Shown one piece after another: positions 1 to 6,237 of a stretch of DNA of 11,184 nt. The stretch spans positions 1-11,184 of the forward strand of contig JAJXHK010000032.1 in the NCBI GenBank assembly GCA_021639365.1. Reading direction: 5' to 3'. The notes beneath the pieces are model-generated. The model was not told where the DNA came from. It was given only the letters and a program-made list of their open reading frames with translations, and ran no database searches. Each line of letters opens with the position of its first letter. Positions within the stretch are counted from its first letter, which is position 1. The DNA is from Collinsella aerofaciens (GTDB lineage Bacteria > Actinomycetota > Coriobacteriia > Coriobacteriales > Coriobacteriaceae). A program made the translations under genes and the position numbers.

Positions 1-9
1 TCCCCGCCA
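1..9 (+). tRNA. Possible 3' end of a tRNA gene (tRNA-Ser-like), cut by the window edge
   Basis: The first nine bases read as the end of an acceptor stem, then G, then CCA. They are followed by a short A/T-rich spacer and a hairpin terminator with a GCAA loop, the same arrangement seen after the complete tRNA-Leu and tRNA-Arg genes in this window. A discriminator G73 before an encoded CCA fits tRNA-Ser, but also tRNA-Asp, Asn or Trp. Only the tail is visible, so neither the anticodon nor the T-loop can be read and the call is tentative. Confidence 0.35.
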
Positions 10-22
10 CCTTGAATTGACT

Positions 23-52
23 AGGACCTCTGCAAAGGGGTCCTTTTCTTTT
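23..52 (+). terminator. Intrinsic terminator with GCAA tetraloop
   Basis: Positions 23-31 pair with 36-44 (nine pairs, one of them T-G) around the loop GCAA at 32-35. A T-rich run follows at 45-52. It probably ends the RNA gene whose last bases open the window. Confidence 0.75.
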
Positions 53-305
53 ATGTAGGGTTCTGCGGAAACTGCGTCCCAGAATAAGGGCTCAGAACGG
101 GACACACTTTCCGGTGCCTGCCTCCGGCGCGCGTACACACCTCGTCGCACCATTCCGAGCCCGCCCGCCCCAGACATTCCTCCCACTTTCGCGTCACTTT
201 ACAGACCGTTCGGTCGCCTGTCCGCACACGCGGGTATACTCAAAACGATACTTATCCTATGCAATACGATGCGGGTTCGACCTGCATGATCCGAAGGGGG
301 CAGTG
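53..305. other. Gene-free stretch upstream of the GH5-like gene
   Basis: An open frame in phase with the downstream gene runs from 114, but its translation (Arg/Pro-rich, no domain, no signal peptide) looks like non-coding sequence. The first good ribosome binding site is at 294-300. The stretch holds a TATACT -10 candidate and an inverted repeat (described separately). I see no RNA gene and no copy of the repeat core found after the two complete tRNA genes. Confidence 0.5.
204..240 (+). promoter_or_regulatory. Candidate promoter with an overlapping inverted repeat
   Basis: TATACT at 235-240 is a good -10 hexamer about 65 bases before the start codon of the GH5-like gene. No convincing -35 hexamer lies 17 bases upstream. 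Where it would be expected there is an inverted repeat, GACCG-tt-CGGTC (204-215), of the general shape of TetR-family operators. Five-base arms are expected by chance several times in a window this size, so operator function is only a suggestion. Confidence 0.35.
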
Positions 306-1367
306 ATGGAGAGGATACTCGGCGTTAATCTCTCTGGCTGGTTTATTCCCGAGCCTTGGGTGACCCCGTCGCTGTATGCGGCGACCGGTGCATCCAACGC
401 GGCCGAGCTACAGGAGGCCATGGGTACCGCCGCCTATAACGAGCGCATGCGCCGCCATTACGAGACGTTTGTGAGCGAGGACGATTTTCGTCGCATGGCG
501 CAGATCGGTCTCAATGCCGTGCGTCTGCCGGTGCCCTGGTATGCCTTTGGCTCACAGGAGTCCGATGCCTCCTACATATCGGTTGTCGATTACATCGACC
601 GCGCGATTGAGTGGGCTGCCAAGTACGACATCCGCGTGCTGCTCGATCTGGCAACTGTGCCCGGTGGCCAGGGCGATTCCAACGATTCACCCACCACGCC
701 GGAGGCTGTCGCCGAGTGGCATTCGTCCACCAACGGCCGTCATGTCGCACTCGACGTGCTTGAGCGCTTGGCCGATCGCTATGGCGAGGCCGAGAGCCTG
801 CTGGGCATTGAGCTGCTGGACACGCCGCAGATGAGCGTTCGCAAGAGCCTCTTCACCATGACGGATGGCATTCCTGCTCACTACCTGCGCAATTTCTATC
901 GCGATGCCTACGAGCTCGTCCGTTCGTATATGCCCGAGGATAAAATCGTCGTCTTCTCGTCGTCGGGGCATCCCAGCGAGTGGAAGCATTTTATGCGCGG
1001 CGCCAAGTACAAGAACGTCTACATGGACCTTCACCTGTACCATTACCGCGACGAGTATGCGCTCGACATCACGAGCCCTCGCGGGCTGACGACGGCGATT
1101 TCGCGTAACAAGCGCGAGCTCAAAGAAGCGATTTCGACTGGGTTCCCCGTGCTGGTGGGCGAATGGTCGGGTGCGGCGATTTTTGCCAACTCGTCGGTTA
1201 CGCCCGAGGGCCGCAATGCCTACGAGCGCGTGTTCATCGCCAACCAGCTGGCTTCGTTTGCGCCGGCTGCCGGTTGGTTCTTCCAAACGTGGAAGACCGA
1301 GAAGCGCATTGCAGCATGGGACGCCCGCGCGGCGCTCGGTACGCTCGAGCGCGGCATGATTGAATAG
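306..1367 (+). CDS. GH5-like (exo-beta-1,3-glucanase type) glycosidase homologue, catalytically degenerate
   Basis: The 353-residue protein resembles the GH5 clan-A (beta/alpha)8 glucan 1,3-beta-glucosidase group: GVNLSGWFIPEPW near the N terminus, NAVRLPVPW (conserved Arg), an HLYHY segment, the nucleophile motif VGEWS with Glu286, and GWFFQTWKTE near the C terminus. The acid/base motif, normally N-E-P after GIEL, reads D172-T173-P174, so the proton-donor Glu is absent. The histidine expected in the L-H-G-A-P-type motif is Ala116. The protein may therefore be inactive, or may bind a ligand rather than cleave it. No signal peptide or membrane segment is visible, so it is probably cytoplasmic. 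The ATG at 306 is chosen because AAGGGGG ends 5 bases upstream and family homology starts right there; the open frame extends upstream to 114 without recognisable content. It ends 6 bases before rsmI, so the two are probably co-transcribed. Confidence 0.75.
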   Translation: MERILGVNLSGWFIPEPWVTPSLYAATGASNAAELQEAMGTAAYNERMRRHYETFVSEDDFRRMAQIGLNAVRLPVPWYAFGSQESDASYISVVDYIDRAIEWAAKYDIRVLLDLATVPGGQGDSNDSPTTPEAVAEWHSSTNGRHVALDVLERLADRYGEAESLLGIELLDTPQMSVRKSLFTMTDGIPAHYLRNFYRDAYELVRSYMPEDKIVVFSSSGHPSEWKHFMRGAKYKNVYMDLHLYHYRDEYALDITSPRGLTTAISRNKRELKEAISTGFPVLVGEWSGAAIFANSSVTPEGRNAYERVFIANQLASFAPAAGWFFQTWKTEKRIAAWDARAALGTLERGMIE

Positions 1368-1373
1368 GTTGAT

Positions 1374-2252
1374 ATGACGCAAAACAGCGCCCATACGGGC
1401 AAACTCTATGTGGTCGGCACGCCCATCGGCAACCTGGGCGACCTGTCCCCGCGCGTTGGCGAGGCGTTTGCCGCCGCCGATGCCATCTGCTGCGAGGACA
1501 CGCGCGTGACGTCAAAGCTGCTGATGCACCTGGGCATTTCCAAGCCGCTTGTCCGTTGCGACGAGAATGTGATCGCTAGCCGCGCTGCCGGCCTGGTCGA
1601 CCGTCTGCTGGCGGGGGAGACCCTCGCCTTTGCCTCGGACGCCGGCATGCCGAGTGTGTCCGATCCCGGCCAGGCGCTGGTCGAGGCGGCGCGTGAGGCC
1701 GATGTGCCCGTCGAAGTTATTCCCGGGCCCTCTGCTTGCGTCACGGCGCTTGTTTCGTCCGGCATTCCCTGCGAGCATTTTTTCTTCGAGGGCTTTTTGG
1801 GCCGAAAGCACGGCGACCGTGTGCGCCGTTTGCAGCGCCTTGCCGTGGTGCCCGGCGCACTCATCTTCTACGAGTCTCCACATCGCATCGTGGCGACGCT
1901 CGAGGCCGTGGCGGAGGTCTTTCCCCAGCGTGAGCTTGCCGTCTGCCGCGAACTCACCAAGCTGCACGAGGAGGTCTTGCGCGGGCCCGCTGCCCAGCTT
2001 GCCGAGGAGCTGCGTGCTCGCGGCGAGGTAAAGGGCGAGATTGCGCTGGTCATTGCGCCGCCGAGCGAGGACGAGGAGGCCGGCATCGTGCCGGTTGGCG
2101 CTGCAGCAGCGGATCCCGACGAGGCCCTGCGCGAGGATATCCGCGCCGCGCTCGAGGAGGGGGAGCCCGCCTCTGCGGTGGCCAAGCGCCTGTCTCAGAA
2201 GTATTCGCGCCGCAAGCGTGATGTCTATGCCATGGTGCTCGATATGCAATAG
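1374..2252 (+). CDS. rsmI: 16S rRNA (cytidine1402-2'-O)-methyltransferase RsmI
   Basis: RsmI uses S-adenosylmethionine to 2'-O-methylate C1402 in the decoding centre of 16S rRNA. The 292-residue protein has the usual family length and order: LYVVGTPIGNLGDLSPR near the N terminus, CCEDTRVTSKLL, the SDAGMPSVSDPG segment, the VIPGPSA motif, FEGFL, FYESPHR, CRELTKLHEEV and GEIALVI. After a short acidic linker a basic C-terminal segment (ALEEGEPASAVAKRLSQKYSRRKRDVY) follows, as in full-length RsmI. Only a weak AGG lies upstream (1366-1368, overlapping the preceding stop codon), which suggests translation is coupled to the GH5-like gene 6 bases before it. Confidence 0.96.
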   Translation: MTQNSAHTGKLYVVGTPIGNLGDLSPRVGEAFAAADAICCEDTRVTSKLLMHLGISKPLVRCDENVIASRAAGLVDRLLAGETLAFASDAGMPSVSDPGQALVEAAREADVPVEVIPGPSACVTALVSSGIPCEHFFFEGFLGRKHGDRVRRLQRLAVVPGALIFYESPHRIVATLEAVAEVFPQRELAVCRELTKLHEEVLRGPAAQLAEELRARGEVKGEIALVIAPPSEDEEAGIVPVGAAAADPDEALREDIRAALEEGEPASAVAKRLSQKYSRRKRDVYAMVLDMQ

Positions 2253-2253
2253 A

Positions 2254-2282
2254 TGGAGGATATCCAGCCCTTGCGCTAGAAT
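2254..2282 (+). promoter_or_regulatory. Candidate promoter of metG
   Basis: TAGAAT (2277-2282) matches the -10 consensus at five of six positions. The hexamer 17 bases upstream, TGGAGG (2254-2259), is a poor -35. Transcription would start near 2289, leaving a leader of about 33 bases, too short for a T-box or riboswitch. Confidence 0.45.
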
Positions 2283-2321
2283 CATCCCCTGTATGCAACG
2301 TTTTTCTGGAGGACAAACCCC

Positions 2322-3923
2322 ATGGATCAAAGCAAGCCTTCGTTCTTTATCACGACGCCCATCTACTACGTCAACGCCGATCCGCACCTGGGCACGGCTT
2401 ATTCCACCATCATCGCCGACGTTCAGGCTCGCTATCGTCGCTCTGCCGGCTATAACGTCAAGTTCCTGACTGGCATGGACGAGCACGGCGAGAAGGTCGC
2501 CGAGGCCGCTGCCAAGCACAACATGACGCCGCAGGAGTGGACCGACAGCCAGGCTCCGCACTTCAAGGAGCTTTGGAGCAAGCTCGAGATCTCCAACGAC
2601 GACTTCATTCGCACCACCGAGCCGCGCCAGCATCACGCCGTGCAGTATCTGTGGGAGCGCATGAAGGAGTCTGGCTACCTGTATAAGGGCAGCTATGACG
2701 GCTGGTACTGCGTGCCCGACGAGACCTACTTTACCGATACGCAGGTCCAGAAGGGTGACGAAGAGTACGGTAGCGTCGGCCAGCACCTGTGCCCCGATTG
2801 CCACCGTCCGCTCGAGCGCGTGCAGGAGGAGTCCTACTTCTTTAAGCTCTCCGCCTTCCAGGACAAGCTGCTCAAGCTCTATGACGAGCACCCCGACTTT
2901 GTTGAGCCTGCGTTCCGTATGAACGAGGTGCGCAGCTTTGTCGAGGGCGGCCTCAACGACCTTTCCGTGAGCCGTACGAGCTTTGACTGGGGCATTCAGG
3001 TCCCGTTTGACGAGGGTCACGTGACCTACGTGTGGTTCGATGCGCTGCTCAACTATATGACTGCCGTCGGCTACGGTGTCGACACCGACGAGGCCCGTGC
3101 CGAGCTGGCCTATCGCTGGCCCGCGCAGTTCCATATTGTGGGTAAGGACATCATCCGCTTCCACTGCGTCATTTGGCCCGCCATGCTCATGGCCATCGGC
3201 GAGGCCCTGCCCGAGCACGTCTTTGCCCACGGCTTCCTGACCGTGCGCAATGCCGAGACCGGTAAGGCCGAGAAGATGTCCAAGAGCCGCGGCAACGCCA
3301 TCGCTCCGCAGGATGTTATCGACATGCTGGGCGTCGAGGGCTACCGCTATTACTTTATGACCGACGTGGTCCCCGGCACCGACGGCGCCATCAGCTTCGA
3401 TCGCATGGAGCAGGTCTACAACGCCGATCTGGCCAACAGCTGGGGCAACCTCATCTCGCGCTCGCTCAACATGAGCGCAAAGTACTTTGACGGCTGCGCC
3501 CCGGCTAAACCGGCGTCTGCCGACGCGTTCGATAACCCGCTGGCAAAGATTGCCGACGGTTTGGTCGAGCGCTACATGGCCAAGATGGACGTGCTCGATT
3601 ACGGTGGAGCCAAGGATGAGGTCATGGAGCTCATCCATGCCGCCAACCACTACATCGAGGACTCCGAGCCCTGGGCGCTTGCCAAGGACGAGGCCAAGGC
3701 TGACGAGCTGGCATTTGTGATCTACAACCTGCTCGAGGCCATCCGCATCGCCGCCCACCTGCTGATGCCGCTCATGCCCCAGACTTCTGCCGAGGCTCTG
3801 CGTCGCCTGTCTTGCGAGGACGAGGCCGCGAGCGACGACCTCAAGGGCATCTGCGCCTGGGGCTTGCTTGCCGGCGGTCAGCCCGTCGAGAAGGGCGACC
3901 CGCTGTTCCCGCGCCTGGGCTAA
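2322..3923 (+). CDS. metG: Methionyl-tRNA synthetase
   Basis: This class I synthetase charges tRNA-Met with methionine. The 533-residue protein has the HIGH-type signature as HLGT (residues 22-25), FLTGMDEHGEKV just after it, and the second ATP-binding signature KMSKS at 318-322. The connective-peptide metal knuckle between them is altered: the first pair reads C130-V-P-D133 and the second C157-P-D-C160, followed by a YFFKLS segment typical of bacterial MetRS. The tRNA-binding helical domain follows (NSWGNLISRSLNM onward). There is no C-terminal EMAP/Trbp111-like domain, so it is the short form of about 530 residues. TGGAGGA (2307-2313) lies 8 bases before the ATG. A terminator follows at 3967, so it is probably a single-gene unit. 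Confidence 0.97.
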   Translation: MDQSKPSFFITTPIYYVNADPHLGTAYSTIIADVQARYRRSAGYNVKFLTGMDEHGEKVAEAAAKHNMTPQEWTDSQAPHFKELWSKLEISNDDFIRTTEPRQHHAVQYLWERMKESGYLYKGSYDGWYCVPDETYFTDTQVQKGDEEYGSVGQHLCPDCHRPLERVQEESYFFKLSAFQDKLLKLYDEHPDFVEPAFRMNEVRSFVEGGLNDLSVSRTSFDWGIQVPFDEGHVTYVWFDALLNYMTAVGYGVDTDEARAELAYRWPAQFHIVGKDIIRFHCVIWPAMLMAIGEALPEHVFAHGFLTVRNAETGKAEKMSKSRGNAIAPQDVIDMLGVEGYRYYFMTDVVPGTDGAISFDRMEQVYNADLANSWGNLISRSLNMSAKYFDGCAPAKPASADAFDNPLAKIADGLVERYMAKMDVLDYGGAKDEVMELIHAANHYIEDSEPWALAKDEAKADELAFVIYNLLEAIRIAAHLLMPLMPQTSAEALRRLSCEDEAASDDLKGICAWGLLAGGQPVEKGDPLFPRLG

Positions 3924-3966
3924 GACGTCGCGCGAGTGCCATATCGGCAATTTGCTGTGTAACGGT

Positions 3967-3998
3967 AAGGGCATGGCCGCAACGGTCCATGCCCTTTT
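3967..3998 (+). terminator. Intrinsic terminator after metG
   Basis: A ten-base-pair stem (3967-3976 with 3987-3996) ends in TTTT. The loop region at 3977-3986 can form a few further pairs. It separates metG from the rsmA-tatD pair. Confidence 0.8.
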
Positions 3999-4034
3999 AC
4001 TTTACGATGCAGCCACCATGTTAAGGAGGCAACC

Positions 4035-4895
4035 ATGACAACTTCGCCTTTGGCAAACCCCACGGCAACTAGGGAGCTGCTAGAGGAGTTTGGCCTTGCG
4101 ACCAAGCATCGCCTGGGCCAAAACTTCCTGATCGACAACCATGTGATCGAACGTATCTGTGAGCTCGCTGAGCTTGCGGGCGATGAGCGCGTGCTCGAGG
4201 TCGGCCCGGGTTGCGGCACGCTGACGTTGGCCCTGCTGCAGGAGGCGGCGTGCGTTACGTCGATCGAGGCCGATCCCGAGCTCGAGCCGGTGCTCGATGC
4301 TCACGCCGCCGACTACGCCAACTTCCGCTTTATCATGGGTGACGCGCTTAAGGTGGGCCCGGAGCAGATTGAGCAGGCCGCCGGCGGTGAGCCGACGGTA
4401 TTTGTCGCGAACTTGCCCTATAACGTGGCGGCGACGATCATCTTGCAGTTTTTTCAGACGATGCCCGCGCTCAAGCGTGCCGTGGTCATGGTGCAAAAGG
4501 AGGTTGCCGATCGCATTGCTGCAGTGCCGGGCAACAAGACCTATGGCGGCTATACGGCAAAGCTCGGCCTGTATGCGCAGGTGACGGGTCGCTTTGAGGT
4601 GCCGCCGCGTTGCTTTATGCCGGCGCCGCACGTGGACTCGGCCGTCGTGCGTATCGACCGTGTTGACGGCGTGGTGCCCGAAGGACTCGACCGCGAGTTT
4701 GTGGCCCGCGTGATTGATGCTGCATTTGCTCAGCGTCGCAAGACCATTCGCAACTCCATGAGCGCCAACGGCTTTGCCAAGGACGTGCTCGATGCCGCCT
4801 TTGAGGCTTGCGGTATCGCATCCACCACGCGCGCCGAAACGCTTGATGTTGCCGACTTTGTCCGCCTGGCCCAGGAGCTAATCCATGACGCTTAA
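4035..4895 (+). CDS. rsmA: 16S rRNA (adenine1518/1519-N6)-dimethyltransferase RsmA (KsgA)
   Basis: RsmA dimethylates two adjacent adenosines in the 3'-terminal hairpin loop of 16S rRNA during late 30S maturation. Visible signatures in the 286-residue protein are HRLGQNFLID near the N terminus, the SAM-binding EVGPGCGTLT (Gly57 to Gly61 region), the acidic IEADPELEPVL strand end, the catalytic NLPYN motif at 126-130, MVQKEVADR, the P-H-V-D-S-A motif, and FAQRRKTIRNS in the C-terminal domain. Length is normal for the family. A strong AAGGAGG (4023-4029) precedes the ATG by 5 bases. Its last 11 bases overlap the start of the TatD-family gene, so the two are translationally coupled. Confidence 0.97.
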   Translation: MTTSPLANPTATRELLEEFGLATKHRLGQNFLIDNHVIERICELAELAGDERVLEVGPGCGTLTLALLQEAACVTSIEADPELEPVLDAHAADYANFRFIMGDALKVGPEQIEQAAGGEPTVFVANLPYNVAATIILQFFQTMPALKRAVVMVQKEVADRIAAVPGNKTYGGYTAKLGLYAQVTGRFEVPPRCFMPAPHVDSAVVRIDRVDGVVPEGLDREFVARVIDAAFAQRRKTIRNSMSANGFAKDVLDAAFEACGIASTTRAETLDVADFVRLAQELIHDA

Positions 4896-5802
4896 TGCCG
4901 AACGCGTGACGTTTACCAAGAAAAAGAAGACGGTTGCTTGTCCCGTGCCCTTGGCGCCGCTTGCCGACACGCATGCGCATCTGCTTTCGTTTTGGGGCAA
5001 AGAAGTGCCCGAGACGCTCGTGCGCGCCAAAGCCGCGGGCGTCGACCTGTTGGTGACGATGTTCGACCCCATCGCTGACAAACGCAGCGTGACGGACTAT
5101 AGCGACTGGCTCGTGCGCGAAATTCTGCCGATGCAGGATATCCCGCAGATCAAGTATCTTGCCGGCGTGCATCCGTATGGTGCGTCGGACTATACCGACG
5201 ACGTTCACGCGCAGGTCGTTGCCGCACTCGATGACCCCTTATGCGCCGGTATTGGCGAAATCGGCCTGGACTACCACATGGACTATGACGACGATATCGC
5301 GCCGGCACCCCATAACGTGCAGATTGACTGCATGACGCGCCAGCTCGAGCTTGCCGTGTGCCGTAACGTGCCGGTGGAGCTGCATCTGCGTCACGAGGAC
5401 TCGGATGGGGAGCGCACCTCGCACGTTGATGCGTACAACGTGCTTCGTGAGGTGGGCGTGCCCCAGGCCGGTTGTGTGCTGCACTGTTTTGGCGAGGACC
5501 GCGCCACGATGGAGCGCTTTGTGGAGCTGGGCTGCTATATCGCCTATGGTGGTGCGGCTACCTTTAAGCGCAACGACGACGTGCGCGAGGCATTCGCGGC
5601 AACCCCACTCGATCGAATTTTGTTCGAGACGGATTGCCCGTATATGGCTCCGGAGCCCATCCGCGGTCTTGAATGCGAGCCCGCAATGATCTCCATTACG
5701 GCAAACGCGCTGGTTAACGACCGTGTCGATCGCACGGGTGAGGACGCCGAAACAATCGTGCAAGCCGCTTGGGAGAATGCCTGCAAACTTTTTCAAAAAT
5801 AG
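4885..5802 (+). CDS. tatD: TatD-family metal-dependent hydrolase
   Basis: The 305-residue protein has the amidohydrolase-type metal ligands of the TatD family: H30-A-H32 in LADTHAHL, Glu125 in GEIGLDYH, HLRHED, LHCFGED, and the final Asp in ETDCPYMAPEP. Family members are cytoplasmic 3'-5' exonucleases/DNases acting on damaged or single-stranded DNA; the exact substrate here cannot be told. It is longer than a typical TatD (about 260), with an extra basic stretch near the N terminus (KKKKT) and a longer segment after residue 60. The ATG at 4885 lies inside the end of rsmA with AGGAG (4873-4877) 7 bases upstream, which supports this start. A tatD-rsmA neighbourhood is common in bacteria. Confidence 0.9.
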   Translation: MTLNAERVTFTKKKKTVACPVPLAPLADTHAHLLSFWGKEVPETLVRAKAAGVDLLVTMFDPIADKRSVTDYSDWLVREILPMQDIPQIKYLAGVHPYGASDYTDDVHAQVVAALDDPLCAGIGEIGLDYHMDYDDDIAPAPHNVQIDCMTRQLELAVCRNVPVELHLRHEDSDGERTSHVDAYNVLREVGVPQAGCVLHCFGEDRATMERFVELGCYIAYGGAATFKRNDDVREAFAATPLDRILFETDCPYMAPEPIRGLECEPAMISITANALVNDRVDRTGEDAETIVQAAWENACKLFQK

Positions 5803-5805
5803 TTC

Positions 5806-5834
5806 TTGCGTTCGTGCTGGCGCTCCGTTATTCT
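5806..5834 (+). promoter_or_regulatory. Promoter of tRNA-Leu(CAG)
   Basis: TTGCGT (5806-5811) and TATTCT (5829-5834) are separated by 17 bases. The tRNA starts 11 bases after the -10, so transcription would begin very close to the mature 5' end. The -35 starts only 3 bases after the tatD stop codon. Confidence 0.7.
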
Positions 5835-5845
5835 AATTCCTGCAC

Positions 5846-5932
5846 GCGGGCGTGGCGGAATTGGCAGACGCGTACGGTTCAGGTCCGTATGGGGGCAACC
5901 CCATGAAGGTTCAAGTCCTTTCGCCCGCACCA
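5846..5932 (+). tRNA. tRNA-Leu(CAG)
   Basis: The 87-base gene has a perfect seven-pair acceptor stem (5846-5852 with 5922-5928), A73 and an encoded CCA (5930-5932). The anticodon arm TACGG/CCGTA encloses the loop TTCAGGT, giving anticodon CAG, which reads CUG. A long variable arm (around GGGGGCAACCCC) marks a type II tRNA, as expected for leucine. The T-arm has the loop TTCAAGT. Confidence 0.97.
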
Positions 5933-5978
5933 TTAAATTAAAGAGCTCCCAGCAATGGGAGCTTTTTTGTTATGGGCC
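5915..5978 (+). repeat. Direct repeat, first copy: 3' end of tRNA-Leu plus its terminator
   Basis: This is the left copy of a direct repeat of about 63 bases whose right copy is at 6104-6166. It covers the last 18 bases of tRNA-Leu (from T-loop position 59), the spacer, the terminator and a few bases beyond. The two copies differ by a few spacer bases and one T in the T-run. Confidence 0.9.
5942..5968 (+). terminator. Terminator after tRNA-Leu, first copy
   Basis: An eight-pair stem (5944-5951 with 5956-5963) closed by a GCAA loop is followed by a run of Ts ending at 5968. The A-rich 5' flank makes it usable in both directions. It is duplicated 189 bases downstream. Confidence 0.8.
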
Positions 5979-6001
5979 CATCACAGGGACTTGAACCTGT
6001 G
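5973..6001 (-). other. Antisense tRNA 3'-tail remnant ending in CCA
   Basis: Read on the minus strand, this segment has a T-loop-like TTCAAGT (complement of 5989-5995), then exactly 12 bases, one discriminator base, and CCA (complement of 5973-5975). That is the canonical spacing of a tRNA 3' end. The T-stem pairs well only if one extra C is allowed, and no 5' half of a tRNA exists next to it. It is therefore a tail fragment and not a gene. Confidence 0.55.
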
Positions 6002-6002
6002 A

Positions 6003-6102
6003 AGGAGCGAGCGTAAAGAAAACGCGGAGCGTTTTTAGCGAGCTGGCGAGGACGCCGGCAGGCGGCCGAAGCCGGTGCGGATCCGCGAAGCGGATACGCG
6101 GA
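6003..6102. repeat. Conserved 100-bp core of the tRNA-tail cassette, copy 1
   Basis: This GC-rich core aligns without gaps to 11001-11100 with about 8 differences in 100 by hand count. It contains a seven-pair hairpin AAAACGC-GGA-GCGTTTT, the ten-base palindrome GCGGATCCGC (6077-6086), and an overlapping hairpin ATCCGC-GAA-GCGGAT (6081-6095). It has no plausible reading frame of its own. The outer stem that closes the first hairpin perfectly in copy 2 is only partly kept here. Confidence 0.85.
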
Positions 6103-6103
6103 C

Positions 6104-6166
6104 GTCCTTTCGCCCGCACCATTGATTGAAAGAGCTCCCAGCAATGGGAGCTTTTTGTTATGGGCC
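6104..6166 (+). repeat. Direct repeat, second copy: tRNA-Leu 3' end plus terminator
   Basis: It repeats the tRNA-Leu sequence from T-loop position 59 through CCA (ending 6121), then the spacer, the GCAA hairpin and the bases TTATGGGCC. No 5' part of a tRNA precedes it: the conserved core is joined directly to T-loop position 59. It cannot give a functional tRNA. Confidence 0.9.
6133..6156 (+). terminator. Terminator, second copy at the tRNA-Leu locus
   Basis: The stem 6133-6140 with 6145-6152 closes on GCAA and is followed by five Ts. It is the duplicate of the terminator at 5942-5968 and now separates the cassette from the SPFH gene. Confidence 0.75.
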
Positions 6167-6237
6167 TCTTGTTGATGTCACGTTGCTGCTTCGTGCGGGT
6201 ATCCTAATGCCAACGTGTTCCTATCAGAGGAGAGACC

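Noticed and set aside
114..305. N-terminal extension of the GH5-like protein from an ATG at 114
   Set aside because: The extra 64 residues look like translated non-coding DNA, no ribosome binding site precedes 114, and a TATACT box and good Shine-Dalgarno sequence lie inside it.
2283..2321. T-box or other riboswitch before metG (and likewise before serS)
   Set aside because: Both leaders are only a few dozen bases long, with no specifier stem or T-box sequence.
1512..3974. An 820-residue open frame on the minus strand opposite rsmI and metG
   Set aside because: It is a by-product of GC-rich codon bias in the real genes. The translation is low-complexity (Val/Leu/Gly/Arg/His-rich), has no recognisable domain, and rsmI and metG on the other strand are unmistakable.
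5806..5994. A 62-residue plus-strand frame across tRNA-Leu
   Set aside because: It is read through the tRNA gene and its terminator. It has no ribosome binding site and no protein-like composition.
6104..6121. A second tRNA-Leu gene
   Set aside because: Only the part from T-loop position 59 to CCA is present. The upstream sequence is the repeat core, with no D-arm or anticodon arm and no pairing acceptor strand.
5915..6166. CRISPR array or simple tandem repeat as explanation of the tRNA-linked repeats
   Set aside because: There are only two tail copies per locus, they begin inside a tRNA gene, and the spacer-like part is itself conserved between loci. CRISPR spacers would be unrelated.
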